In this document: positions 10,531-22,254 of the stretch, piece by piece | Numbering within the stretch: the stretch's first letter is position 1 | Layout of the letters: every line of letters begins with the position of its first letter | Assembly (NCBI RefSeq): GCF_950295315.1 | Contig: NW_026647180.1 | Location: 62,001 to 126,000 of the forward strand | Direction: 5' to 3' | Origin: Erinaceus europaeus | Lineage: Eukaryota > Chordata > Mammalia > Eulipotyphla > Erinaceidae | DNA length: 64,000 nucleotides | Translations under genes and position numbers: made by a program | Notes under the pieces: generated by a model | What the model was told of the DNA's origin: nothing | The model's database searches: none | Seen by the model: only the letters and a program-made list of their open reading frames with translations

Positions 10531-12460
10531 CATATGCCAGAAACTTAACACTTCTCCCCTCCACCCATGAAACTTTGACATTGTACTTGAGTGTTCTTTT
10601 CCTGATACACAGTTTCTCTCCAGGTTTTAGCAATCAATTGTCTGAATGTCATATCGCTTCCATTGTAGAAAATGACTACATCAGTGTCTTGCTCTTTATC
10701 TCTCTCTGAAAATATATTTTAGCTAGAGACCTGCACAGCTCTGGATTCAGGTAGTAATGCGGATACACCTGGCCCTTCTGAGCCACAGTCATGAGAGACA
10801 TCTCACAGAGCTATTCGTTTACCTCTTGTCACTCTACAAATCTCTCTCAGCACAAACTACAGTTGCCAAATCATCTACTTCCCTCTTGCTCATTTTGTCC
10901 ACCAAGTCCTATACCAAAACTGTAAATCAAAGAAGAAGTAGACATAGTGCAGTTCCCTGCACACAGGACAGGCTGAGCCTGGACCAGGGAGATGAAATAC
11001 GCCAGCCTGCATTTGGATGGAGCATCACTAAAACTACTTCCAATTTGGAAAGGCAAGGGTATGTTTGGAGAGTGGGCTGCAGGCCAAGTGCTGCTTCTCA
11101 GAGTGGGCTAAGACCTAGATGTTCTAAGTGTAACCTTTCCTCACAAACATAAAATAGCAATGCCACTTGTATGAAGTATGAATGGGAATGTAGGGTTTGT
11201 CTTCAGTGCTCTGGCACTAATCAACACAGGGCCAGTATTTGTCCTTTTCAGTCACTGTCATTCTGTCTCTCTGACTGTGTCTACATGCCTTCTTTCCTGG
11301 ACCCTTCATGGAAGTCAGTGCATGCATCATGAACACCGTCTTCCTGGTGTTGAAATTTACCTTCCTTTGCCCTTTGGATTACTTAGTTTCATGCATATGG
11401 CGTAAAACTGAGGGGAACTGCGGAGACAGCGTTCCTGCTGCAGATAACAGGCATATGTCCATCTCCAGCTGCAACTGTCCAGGCCCTCTGTGCTTGACTC
11501 CCATTCCCAAGGGCCCTGTGGCTGACACTCATCCTATATGCAGCCACCTCAATCAGGGATTGTGAGGCCACAGGAGCAATTGCCTTAGCTGGACCCGAAG
11601 GGGAGGTGTAAGGGGCCGGGTTCATCCACTATTGTTTGGTCAAACACAGTTCCCATCTATGTTATGACTCTTTCTGGGTTCTTTCTGGTCTTGTATTCTG
11701 CTGCCCTGAGAAGTGGACTGGGAGCCGGGAGGCTGAGTATGCAGCCAAACGTGACTGGACAGGGTCCTTCCCCTGAATTCTGAGGGGTGCCCCAGCTTCC
11801 CCAGTTTGAATCGGGAACTCAGGAGAGCAAGGCATGAGAGTCCCTTTGGATATGCATTCTTGCATAGCTAGAATCTGGGTTAGCTGGCTTTCCCTAACCA
11901 GCTAGGTTCTCTGTACATAAGTTGGAGGTGAGGCTGGCTACCTTCCTACCCATGCTCTGAGACTACTATAGGTGAGTTCTGAGCACAAACAGACACACAC
12001 AGACAGACAGACAGACACACACACATTACTGTCAGGTCTGGTAGTACAGCATATGGTGAAGGCTGGGGCTGTCTGGGGTCTGCGGGCATGAGAGCTGCTG
12101 CCTTACAATCTCTACAAGCCAGGTTTGAAACTGTCATCAATGAACACAGTGTAGGTGGTTTTTGAATTCTGGTCTCTTTACAACTCATCTATTTCTCTTC
12201 TCGCCTTCTCTGTCTCTAACTCTCACATGCTCTCACACACACTGTCTTCACTCATTAATATTTTACTTATATACTTATTTTACTGACAGGCCCAGATATA
12301 CAAAAAGAGTTAACAGAGCACTGATGTGCTCTCGCTTGTTGTGTTGGCTATTTCACCTAGGCTACTGGAGCCTCAGTTTGTAAGTTTTTCTGACACAAGC
12401 CATTTCTTTCTCCTCATTTCCATGCCAGTATCACTCACAGTTTATACTAAAGTGATTGTT
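10530..12460 (+). repeat. Array run 5: J-B-C-E tail-F-G
   Basis: J (10530-10590) is followed by B cut at both ends (10590-10790, no long TC/TA tract) and C (10790-11552). C then joins the last 60 bp of E at about 11552, so D is deleted. F runs to about 12050 and G to 12460. The I-J-B join is repeated at 26783, which shows the two regions derive from one ancestor. Confidence 0.75.
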
Positions 12461-12853
12461 TTTGCAAAACACTTGGTACATTCTGATTTACAGCTCAATA
12501 TTGACACCATTGTAGCTCTCTTTGGCCCTTGGTCACATTTCTACTTTTCAGATGTAAAAACACTGAAGAGGGAGAGGTTTTTGCCTTGAGGCTTGCACTG
12601 GGAACTACCAGATGCACTGTCTCTGTTGCCAGACTAGGAAACTTGTGGTGCCTGTCCAAGTGGAGGGTCAAATTGATGAGTTCCTTCTCGAGCCTTTTTC
12701 GCTATGTCCCATTGGAGCTGCATATAGCTAATGATTTTGAGATTTTACTCCTTTGAACAATTCTTTTCCTAATGCACAGTTTCTCTCCAAGTTTTAGCAA
12801 TCAATTGTCTGAATGTCATATCGAATCTATTGTAGAAAATGACTACATGAGTG

Positions 12854-12893
12854 TCCCCCCCCCTCTCTCTCCATATATATATATATATATATA
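12854..12893 (+). repeat. C-run/TC/TA microsatellite
   Basis: The B-module tract here is short: a run of C, then CTCTCTCT, then (AT)n. Confidence 0.9.
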
Positions 12894-13214
12894 ACATGTA
12901 GAGATCTGAAAATATTTTTAGCTAGAGACCTGCACAGCTCTGGATTAGGGTGTTAATGCGGATACACCTGGCACTTCTGAGACACAGTGATGAGAGACAT
13001 CTCACGGAGCCATTCGTATACCTGTTATCACTCTACAAATCTCTCTCAGCACAAAATACTGCTGCCAAATCATCTACTTCCCTCTTGATCTTTTTGTCCA
13101 CTCAGTCCTATCCCAAAACTCTCAATCAAAGATGAAATAGACATAGTTCAGTTGCAGGTGAGGCTGGCTACATTGCCATCCATGCTCTGAGACTACTATA
13201 GGTGAGTTCTGAGC

Positions 13215-13252
13215 ACACACAGACACACACTGACAGACAGACAAACAAACAC

Positions 13253-13283
<31 letters not shown>

Positions 13284-13291
13284 TTACTGCC
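13215..13291 (+). repeat. (CA)n/(GACA)n microsatellite in F
   Basis: A run of ACAC with GACAGACA and CAAACAAA interruptions in the tail of F. Equivalent tracts occur in every F copy. Confidence 0.9.
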
Positions 13292-13719
13292 AGGTCTGGT
13301 AGTACAGCATATGGGGAAGAATGGGGCTGTCTGGGGTCTGTGGGCATAAGAGCTGCTGCCTTACAATCTCTACAAGCCAGGTTTGAACCTGTCATCAATG
13401 AACACAGTGTAGGAGGTTTTTGAATTCTGGTCTCTTTTGAACTCATCTATTTCTCTTCTAGCCTTCTCTTTCTCTAACTCTCACATGCTCTCACACACTC
13501 TGTCTTCACTCATTAATATTTTACTTACATACTTATTTTACTGACAGGCCCAGATATACAAAGAGAGTTACCAGAGCACTGCTGAGCTCTGGCTTGTTGT
13601 GTTGGCGATTCCACCTAGGCTACTGGAGCGGCAGTTTGTAAGTCTTTCTGACACAAGCCATATTCTGTCTCCACATTTCCATGCCAGTATCACTCACAGT
13701 TTATAATAAGGTGATTTTT

Positions 13720-14110
13720 TTGCAAAACACTTAACACATTCTGATTTACAGATCAATATTGGCACCATTGTAGCTCTCTTTGGCCCTTGTTCACTTTTCT
13801 TCTTTTCAGATGTAAAAACACTGAAGAGGGAGAGGTTTTTGCCCTGAGGCTTGCACTGGGAAATACCAGATGCACTGTGTCTGTTTCCAGACTAGGAAAC
13901 TTGTGGTGCCTGTCCATGTGGAGATTCTCTTGATGATTTCCTTCTCAAGCCTTTTTCGCTATGTCCCGTTGGAGTTGCATAGAGCTAATGATTTTGAGAT
14001 TTTACTCCTTTGGACAATTCTTTTCCTGATGCACAGTTTCTCTCCAAGTTTTAGCAATCAATTGTCTGAATGTCATATCAAATCCATTGTATAAAATGAC
14101 TACATCAGTG

Positions 14111-14179
<69 letters not shown>

Positions 14180-15578
14180 CATGTAGAGATCTGAAAATAT
14201 TTTTTAGCTAGAGACCTGCACAGCTCTGGATTAGGGTAATAATTCAGATACACCTGGCCCTTCTGAGACACAGTCATGAGATACATCTAACAGAGCCATT
14301 CGTATACCTCTTATCACTCTACAAATCTCTCGCAGCACAAACTACCACTGCCAAATCATCTACTTCCATGTTGCTCTTTTTGTCCACCGAGTCCTATCCC
14401 AAAACTGTAAATCAAAGAAGAAATGGACATAGTGCAGTTCCCTGCACACAGGACAGTCTGTGGCTGGACCAGGGAGATGCAATAGGCCAGCCTGCATCTT
14501 GGCTGGAGCATCACTAAGACTACCTCCAAATTTGAGAGGCGAGGGCAGTTTTGGGGAGTGGGCTGCAGGCAAAGTTTTGCTTCTCAGAGTGGGCTAAGAC
14601 CTAGATATTCTAAGTGTAACCTTTCCTCACAAACATAAAATAATAATGCCTCTTGTAAGAAGTATGCATGGGCATGGAGTGTTTGTCGTCAGTGCTCTGG
14701 CACTGATCAACACAGGGCCAGAATTTCAGTCCTTTTCTGTGTCTGTCATTCTGTCTCTCACTGTCTCTATGTGCCTTCTTCCCTGGACCATTTGTGGAAG
14801 TCAGTGCATGCATCCTGAACTCTGTCTTCCTGGTGTTGAAATTATCCTATCTTTGCCCTTTGGATTACTTAGTCTTGTGCATATGGCGTAGTACAGAGGG
14901 GAACTGAGGAGACAGGGATCCTACTGCATTAACAGGCATGTGTCCATCTCCAGCTGCAGCTGTCCAGGCCCTCTGTGGTTGACTCTCATTCTCCAGGGCC
15001 CTGTGGCTGACAGTCAGCCTAAATTCAGTCCTCCTCTATTTCCTGCACCGCATCCTTGTCCTTAATCAATGAGCGCCCAGGTGAAGAGAAGTGAAAGTCT
15101 ACCACACTGGCACAAACATTGTGCTTTCCCTCTATTGGGCCGAATGTAAAGGATCTGTGGTACTGCTGGCCACACCAGTGTCCAGATTTTCCATGCAAAA
15201 CGGAAGCTTCCAGGGTTCAGAAAGAGGGTTTTTTGATGGGTGTGAAATGTCTTTTCCATGTGCCTCATGGAGTTTCAAATCCTTTTGAAACCTGAAGTTT
15301 TTTCTTGTATCTAGGGAATATTCTCCCCTCTGGCCAGAATGCCCTCCCAACTAGGAGCACAGCTATCCTGGGTTCAGGACATCCGCTAGACTGCTAGCTC
15401 CTGGAGGGATTCCTGAGTATGTCCTCAGGTCCCAAGTGGTAACAGTTGTTTCCAGTTGCCTTTATTAGCAGCAGTCAGGCCCTCAGGTGAGGGGCGGGGC
15501 TGTGATCTTCACTGGAAACTCCTAATTCAGCCAATGGAGGTATCCATCTTCCTTTTGTCCCTCCATAGCAATGGCCCG
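13720..15578 (+). repeat. Array run 7: B-C-D-E start
   Basis: B 13720-14300, C to 15060 and D to 15560 are normal. E is cut after about 10 bp ('gcaatggcccgg') by the retroviral LTR. The unit resumes only at 18924, inside module G. Confidence 0.8.
14110..14179 (+). repeat. (TC)n(TA)n microsatellite in B
   Basis: Pure TC tract followed by a TA tract of about 45 bp, at the conserved position in B. Confidence 0.95.
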
Positions 15579-15579
15579 G

Positions 15580-15970
15580 GTTCCCAGACCAGCAGGGCGA
15601 TGAACAGGGGCTAGGAACCCAATGAGACCTGAAATGAATAAACATGAGACACGAATAATGACAGCAAGTCAAGTTTCTGATCAAGCTGTAAAATTTTATT
15701 GTGAACACAGGCATTATAAGGCTTTGGGGAAGGAGAGTGAATGCTGGAGGAGGGGTGAGTGGGAGCAAACTTCAAAGAGGAATGTTTCTTGCACCAAATG
15801 GCTGGATCCAAACTGTGTGTTGACTCACTTGTGTTGACTCACTTGATTACTGATAAATGGTTTACCTAAGGGGAAATGTCCTGCCCAGGGGGGAATTAAC
15901 ACTTGTCTTGAGGGTTTCCTTTGTCTCAAAGCTTATCATCTATCAAGCAGAGAAATGGCTCCTGGTATAT
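15580..15970 (-). mobile_element. 3' LTR of an endogenous retrovirus
   Basis: On the minus strand the block holds, in order, a U3 with two tandem TGACTCA AP-1 sites (15821-15827, 15835-15841), a TATAATG-like TATA box (about 15713-15718), AATAAA (15695-15700) and a U5-like end rich in CCTGCTGGTC. A polypurine tract (AACAAAAGGAGG) lies immediately upstream, complementary to about 15971-15982. Size is about 390 bp. The terminal CA at the U5 end is not evident, so a few bases were probably lost at the junction with module E. Confidence 0.7.
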
Positions 15971-15982
15971 CCTCCTTTTGTT
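15971..15982 (-). other. Retroviral polypurine tract
   Basis: The minus strand reads AACAAAAGGAGG just before the LTR U3. This is where plus-strand priming would have occurred, and it supports the orientation and the 3' identity of the LTR. Confidence 0.55.
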
Positions 15983-16404
15983 ATAATTTTAAATTGAGGC
16001 AGGCAATGGGGGTGAAGAGCAGAGACCCTAACAGCAGGTTTGGTGGGCGTTACCAGAGGAGGGAACTATTGACCTGATTCCTCCTGCGAGGTGGGTGCAA
16101 AACCAACCTTCCCACAACTTATAAGGCTCTTGGTGTCTTTTTGGGCATGGGAGGCAGAGCCACAGTTTCTAGGGAAACAATTTTTGTTGCTGACACCAAC
16201 CTCCATGAAAATCAGGTTTGCTTCACTGGGGACTCAGAGGCGGACTATAGGGTCCTCCCCCTGCCATGCTTTGCCTTGCACCCCTTACTGGTGTCCTTGC
16301 CCTGCCACGGTTGGATGTCTCAATGCATAATTCTGAGTTTTATGCCTCCAAAAAGGGGGTCTGTCATCCTCAGCTTCAGCCAGGCCTCTGTCAGCTAAAT
16401 CAAG
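15983..16404 (-). mobile_element. Retroviral region between env and LTR
   Basis: Single-copy sequence with no module of the array. By position it is the region between the env stop and the polypurine tract. Short open stretches exist on both strands, but none resembles a known protein to me. Confidence 0.5.
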
Positions 16405-16854
16405 TCAGTGATAATGTATTTGCAAAGGTTTTGATGCCAAGGAGTCAATCTGCCATTTTATAAAATCAGTAATCTTATTAAAAATAAAGGGTCTTAAGGT
16501 AATCATTAACAAAAGATTAATAAGGTTCCCAAAGGGGCTCTGTAGTGACTCAAGACTATTTGTGGTGGAGTCTGTAACCTGTTGTAATTTGTCAGAATAT
16601 TTATGGGAGTTATATATAGAGTGTCCTAGCATGCCACCAGCAATTCCAAGGGAAGCATTCAGTGGATGTGATGTCCAGGGGAAGAAACACAGCACGTCTG
16701 GTCTTCTGGTCAGTGCCAACTGATGAAATTTTTCTTCTTCATAGAGGGTCACCTGTGGAACAAGCAAAACTAGGAGGCAAGGACCAGGTAGAGAAGAATT
16801 GACATGAAAATATAGGATGGTGTTTACCAAAACACAGAGGAGGTGCATACACAT
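16405..16854 (-). pseudogene. env: Degraded retroviral env (SU end to TM tail)
   Basis: A 149-codon minus-strand frame. Residues 33-50 (starting VPQVTLYEEE) resemble the end of the surface subunit. A degraded basic cleavage region (LTRRPD) follows near residue 50, then a fusion-peptide-like GIAGGMLG (70-77). A heptad-type segment (KLQQVTDSTTNSLESLQ, about 89-105) follows. It passes directly into a membrane-anchor and tail region (LINLLLMITL, then PFIFNKITDFIK). The usual LQNRR stretch and CX6CC loop are absent between heptad and anchor, so there is an internal deletion that happens to keep the frame. The tail resembles gamma/type-D envelopes. A non-functional remnant. Confidence 0.6.
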
Positions 16855-17310
16855 TAGAAGTCAAGGTGAGGTTCCTTGAACATCAAGGAACATTTTGAGA
16901 AAAGTGAGCAGTCAATAAGCATGCAAAGATGAAGTCAGCAGTGGTAGGTCAGCAGAAAGAGAAGACTTGGATAAGCTGGTGAGTTTAGCTGGAGTATATA
17001 CTGCCATGACGTCCTTTGTGGTAAGAACTTGCCAACAGGGACTCTGGATTTTGCAAGAACAATAATTTCATCCACCATAATTAAAGGAAAACAAACATGG
17101 ACATCCAGTGTTGAAAAAAGAGAAAAAGAATATGTCTCTATGACTGGAAAAGTGGGTGGCTTTGTCAATGAGATACAATAAATGGACGATTAGAATTTTT
17201 GTAAATATTAAAAAGATTTAGTATGTTACTTCATTGACACTTTAGCCAACTGAATACTGGGGGGTGCATTTCCCTTCTTTTTTGAAATTAATTAAGCTTA
17301 AGGGTTTTAG
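16855..17310 (-). mobile_element. Retroviral remnant between integrase and env
   Basis: By position this should hold the end of integrase and the first part of env. A 77-codon minus-strand stretch at 16935-17168 is open, but I cannot assign it. The second and third catalytic residues of integrase are not recognisable. No array modules occur here. Confidence 0.45.
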
Positions 17311-17435
17311 TTTTTCTTGTTTGAGCTGTAGCCCACATAAATTTAGAAAAAATATCAACTGAGAAAAAAGTTTTTTGTTTACTAAACATGGGCAGGTGAA
17401 TTACATCAATCTGTCACAGAGCATTGGCTTTTATC
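17311..17435 (-). pseudogene. pol: Retroviral integrase core remnant (pol)
   Basis: In one minus-strand frame, KANAL is followed by a stop codon (TGA, complement of 17414-17416) where a Trp normally stands, then QIDVIHLPMF and further on FSKFMWATAQ. This is the first catalytic-Asp segment of a retroviral integrase core; the Asp codon is the complement of 17405-17407. The wording (QxDVxH, WAT) fits betaretrovirus/class II elements better than class I or ERV-L. The frame decays soon after, so the gene is dead. Confidence 0.65.
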
Positions 17436-17904
17436 AATGGAGATTAATCTTAAAAGTCTGAATAGCAAGATCTTAATTAAACAATGTAGGAGCCAGTAAA
17501 GTGCTCTCACTATGGCAGGTCAAGCGTTAAAATTTTTTAAGAGGCTTGTAAAAAATGAGAAAAATTTTAGGATATGAGTGACTTTAGGAGTCATCACACA
17601 CCCAAAAGTAATTAAAAATGTTTAGTTTTAAATCTTGCCATATGAGCAGTCAGTTCTTCATGTGCAGATGTACCTATAATTATTTACTTAGGGAGAGAAC
17701 TTGTACCAAGTTAATTGATGATCTAATGGTTAGAATTGACTTTAGGTTTTTTCTATGATTTTAGAAGGCTCTTTATTAGAATATACCAATATGTTATAGA
17801 AAGTCAATACCTAATGTGTTGACATGATGAAATGTTTACCTGTTTTTTGGCATTATTTTAAACTGATTAGACAGTTTAAACACACTATTATACCTTTAGT
17901 TTAT

Positions 17905-18060
17905 TAAGATCTTTATACATCACAAGGCTATCATGAGTAAGCATAGATATAAATAGATTTTACTCTTTAGAACTCACTCTAATATGGCAACTTAAAAGTC
18001 TAAAATAAAACCTCATAGTTTAAATGTTCAAAATATTAATTTTTTTAAATCAGGATTTGC
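17905..18060. repeat. Diverged direct repeat in ERV, copy 1
   Basis: The segment beginning 'gatctttatacatcacaagg' and containing 'gtctaaaataaaacctcata' recurs about 379 bp downstream with roughly one difference in four or five bases. An old internal duplication. Confidence 0.5.
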
Positions 18061-18283
18061 CAAAACAAATCTTCTATCAGACCAAAAACACAATGTATTA
18101 CCTTAATTTATCAAGAATAAACCTCTGGCAGTGTCTTAAAACAAACCAGATAATTTTTAAAAGCAGAAAGATATAAAGAGGAAAACCAGCACAAGAGCCT
18201 CTGGCATGTATATAATAACTATCTTTCACTAACCCAAGCCACTCTTAAAAACAATTTCAAGTAAAATGTTAAACTTTGTTTGC

Positions 18284-18440
18284 TAGGACCTTTGTTTATC
18301 ACAAAGCTATCACACCCTTAGGGCAGCTATGAACAAGGGTGGGTACACAACTTAATTGATCTTTCACTTTGATTTGGATAGGTAATTTAAAAAGCTAAGA
18401 TAAACCTTATAGCTGAAATGTTAAAATAAATTTTTACTGT
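18284..18440. repeat. Diverged direct repeat in ERV, copy 2
   Basis: Partner of the segment at 17905. Here it begins 'gacctttgtttatcacaaag' and contains 'gctaagataaaccttatagc', with an extra stretch of sequence in the middle. Confidence 0.5.
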
Positions 18441-19439
18441 TAACATTTCTTTTAGATGACCATTTTGCACTAAATAATTTTATTGAATCACATCTGTTGA
18501 AAAAAAATTATCAGGCCAGGAATAGCACGTTTAACCCTTTTTTTCCTGGCAAGGCCACTGCTCTACACTGACTGGGTTATTAGAAAGTCAGTTCAAGGAT
18601 GGAATTCAATTAACAAACAGTGGCAGTTGATATTGGGGTGCTGGTAATATCTACAATTTTCACAAGAATGAGAGAGACTGCAGAGGCATTTTACCATGTC
18701 TAGATATCTCAGAAAATCTTTTAATTAATGAATTGATGTTGATATTAGCTATCAGAAGGATGAAACTGTCCTATATTTTACTCTGGTAAAGGTGTGCCAA
18801 CTCTATGAGTCGGGATCTTTAAAACCACATTTAGCTTAACTAAATCTTATTTAAAACTTAAAACAACCTTTAGTTACTTAGGGGTTAACACACATTAATG
18901 AAAACAAGGTTAGCACAGACTTACTTGTTGTGTTGGCGATTTCACCTAGGCTACTGGAGCCTCAGTTTGTAAGTCTTTCTGACACAAGCCATATTCTGTC
19001 TCCTCATTTCCATGCCAGTATCATTCAGAGTTTATAATAAAGTGATTTTTTTTGCAAAACACTCGGTACATTCTGATTTACAGCTCAATATTGACACCAT
19101 TGCAGCTCTCTTTAGCCCTTGGTCACTTTTCTTCTTTTCAGATGTAAAAACACTGAAGAGGGAGAGGTTTTTCCCCTGAGGCTTGCATTGGGAACTACCA
19201 GATAGACTGTCTGTTGCCAGAATAGGAAACTTGTGGTGCCTGTCCATGTGGAGAGTCTCCTTGATGAGTTCCTTCTCCAGCGTTTTTCGCTCTGTCCCTT
19301 TGGAGCTTCATGTAGCTAATGATTTTGTGATTTTACTCCTTTGGACAATTCTTTTCCTGATGCACAGTTTCTCTCCAGTTTTAGCAATCAATTGTCTGAA
19401 TGTCATATCGAATCCATTGTAGAAAACGACTACATCAGT

Positions 19440-19440
<1 letters not shown>

Positions 19441-19527
<87 letters not shown>
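19441..19527 (+). repeat. (TC)n(TA)n microsatellite in B
   Basis: About 30 bp of TC followed by about 27 TA repeats. Confidence 0.95.
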
Positions 19528-19528
<1 letters not shown>

Positions 19529-21260
19529 CATGTAACATGTAGAGATCTGAAAATATTTTTTAGCTAGAGAACTGCACAGCTCTGGATTAGGGTAGTAATG
19601 CGGATACAACTGACCCTTCTGTGCCAGAGTCATGAGAGACATCTCAGAGCCATTCGGATACCTATCACTCTACAAATCTCTCTCAGCACAAAGTACCGCC
19701 GCCAAATCATATACTTCCCTCTTGCTATTTTTGTCCACCATGTCCTATCCCAAAACTGTAAATCAAAGAAGAAATAGACATAGTGCAGTTCCCTGCACAC
19801 AGGACAGTCTGAGGCTTGACCAGGGAGATGCAGTACACGAGCATCTGTCATTCTGTCTCTGACTATCTCTATGTGCCTTCTTCACTGGGCCCTTGTGTAA
19901 GTCAGTGTATGCACCATTAACTCGGACTTCCTGGTGTTGAAATTTCCCTTTCTTTGCCCTTTGGATTATTCAGTCTCCTGCATATGGCATAGTACATTGG
20001 GTAAATGAGGAGACAGAGATCCTGCTGCAGGTAACAGGCATATGTTGATATCCAGCTACAGCTGTGCAGGCCCTCTGTGCTTGACTTCCATTCTCCAGGG
20101 CCCTGAGGCTGACACTCAGCCTAAATGCAGCCATCCTCAATTTCCTATACCACATCCTTGTCCTTATTCCATGAGAGCCCAGGTCAAAAGAAGTGAAACT
20201 CTATCCCCCTGGAACAAACATTGTGCTTTCCCTCTATTGGGCCGAATGTAAAGGACCTGTGGTACTGATGTCCACACTAGTGTCCAGATTTTCCATGAAA
20301 AAGGAAAGCTTCCAGGGTTCTGAAAGAGGGTGTTTTGATGGCTGTGAAATGTCTTTTCCAAGTGCCTAATAGGGTTTCAAATCCTTTTGAAACCTGAAGT
20401 TCTTTCTTGTATCTAGGGAATATTCTCACCTCTGGCCAGAATGCCCTCCCAACTAGGATCACAGCTATCCTGGGGTCAGGAGGTCTGCCAGCCTACTAGC
20501 TCCTGGAGGGTTTCCTGAGTATTATGTCCTCAGGTCCCAAGTGGTAACAGGTGTTTCCAATTGCCTATATTAGCAGCAGCCAGGCCCTCATATGAGGGGC
20601 GGTCTGTGATCTCCCCTGGAAACGCCTAATTCAGCCAATGGAGGCATCCATCTTCCTTTTGTCTCTCCATAGCAAGTGCCCGGGGAGTCTGTGCTTCCTA
20701 AAAGCAGAGCGACTTTGTATGGGACACTCATTGATGCCTACTTCTGGGAATCTCTCTGAGTGTAATGTGTGGACAAAAGGACACCATGATCAGGGATTGT
20801 GAGGGCACAGGTGCAATTGCCTTAGCAGGACACAAAGGGAGATGTAAGGGGCTGGGTTCATCCACTATTGTTTGGTCAAACACAGTTCCCATCTTGTTGA
20901 GACACAGGTCTTTCTGGGTTCTTTCTGGCCTTGTAATCTGCTGTCTACTGAGAATTGGACTGAGAGCCTGTAGGCTGAGTATGCAGCCAAACGTAAATGG
21001 ACAGTGTCCTGCCCCTGAATTCTGAAGGGTGCCACAGCTTCCCCCATTGGCAGTGTTTATATGATAGATATTGAGGCATGGGATTGAATCGAAAACTCAG
21101 GAGAGGGAGACATGAGAGTCCCTTTGCATATGCATTCTTGCTTAGCCAGAATCTGGGCTAGCTGGCTTGCCCTGACCAGCTAGATTCTCTGTACATAAGT
21201 TGCAGGTGAGGCTGGCTACCTTGCCACCCATGCTCTGAGACTACTATAGGTGAGTTCTGA

Positions 21261-21328
21261 GCACACACAGTCACACACTCACAGACAGACAGACAGACAG
21301 ACAGACACACACACACACACACACACAT
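21261..21328 (+). repeat. (GACA)n(CA)n microsatellite in F
   Basis: Five GACA units followed by a pure CA run. Confidence 0.9.
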
Positions 21329-22151
21329 TAATGTCAGGTCTGGTAGTACAGCATATGGTAAAGGCTGGGGCTGTCTGGGGTCTGTGGGCATGATAGCTGG
21401 TGCCTTACAATCTCGACAAGCCAGGTATGAAACTGTCATCAATGAACACAGTGTAGGAGGTTTTTGATTCTGGTCTCTTTCCAACTCATCTATTTCTCTT
21501 CTCACCTTCTCTGTCTCTAACTCTCACATGCTCTCACACACTCTGTCTTCACTCATTAATATTTTACTTATATACTTATTTTACTGCCAGGCCCAGATAT
21601 ACAAAGAGAGTTACCAGAGCACTGCTGAGCTCTGGCTTGTTGTGTTGGCGATTACACCTAGGCTACTGGACCCTCAGTTTGTAATTCTTTCTGACTCAAG
21701 CCGTATTCTGTCTCATTTCCATGCCAGTATCACTCAGAGTTTATAATAAAGTGATTTTTTTTCAAAACACTTGGTACATTCTGATTTACAGCTCAATACT
21801 GACACCATTGTAGCTGTCTTTGGCCCATGATCACTTTTCTATTTCTCTGATGTAAAAACATTGTAGAGGGAGAGGTTTTTTCCCTGAGGCTTGCACTGGG
21901 AAATACCAGATGCACTGTGTCTGTTGCCAGACTAGTAAACTTGTGGTACGTGTACATGTGGAGCGTCTCCTTGATGAGTTCCTTCTCGAGCCTTTTTCGC
22001 TATGTCCCATTGGAGCTGCATATAGCTAATGATTTTGAGATTCTAATCCATTGGACAATTCTTTTCCTGATGCACAGTTTGTCTCCAGGTTTTAGCATTC
22101 AACTGTCTGAATGTCAAATCGAATCCATTGTAGAAAATGACTACATCAGTG

Positions 22152-22168
22152 TCCCTCTCTCTCTCTCT

Positions 22169-22254
<86 letters not shown>

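Larger units (their letters stand above)
12460..13720 (+). repeat. Array run 6: minimal 1.26 kb unit
   Basis: B (12460-12990) and about 165 bp of C join the tail of F at about 13155 ('catagttcag' to 'ttgcaggtgagg'). The CA tract and G follow, to 13720. Most of C, all of D and E and most of F are missing. It is the shortest complete repeat period in the window. Confidence 0.8.
17436..18924 (-). mobile_element. AT-rich upstream part of the ERV fragment
   Basis: Very AT-rich single-copy DNA, as expected of class II pol upstream of the integrase core, but too decayed for me to identify reverse transcriptase or RNase H motifs. It contains two diverged direct repeats. It ends at about 18924, where module G resumes; no 5' LTR or gag is visible. 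Confidence 0.45.
18924..21755 (+). repeat. Array run 8: G tail-B-C-D-E-F-G
   Basis: The unit resumes within G at 'cttgttgtgttggcg'. B runs 19050-19635. C carries an internal deletion at about 19838, where 'gcagtacacgag' jumps to 'catctgtcattctg', and ends near 20160. D runs to 20670, E 20673-20850, F to 21345 and G to 21755. E has a TAA near its tenth codon. Confidence 0.8.

Noticed and set aside
13215..13291. Short regular repeats resembling a CRISPR array
   Set aside because: Simple CA/GACA tracts without unique spacers, in mammalian DNA.
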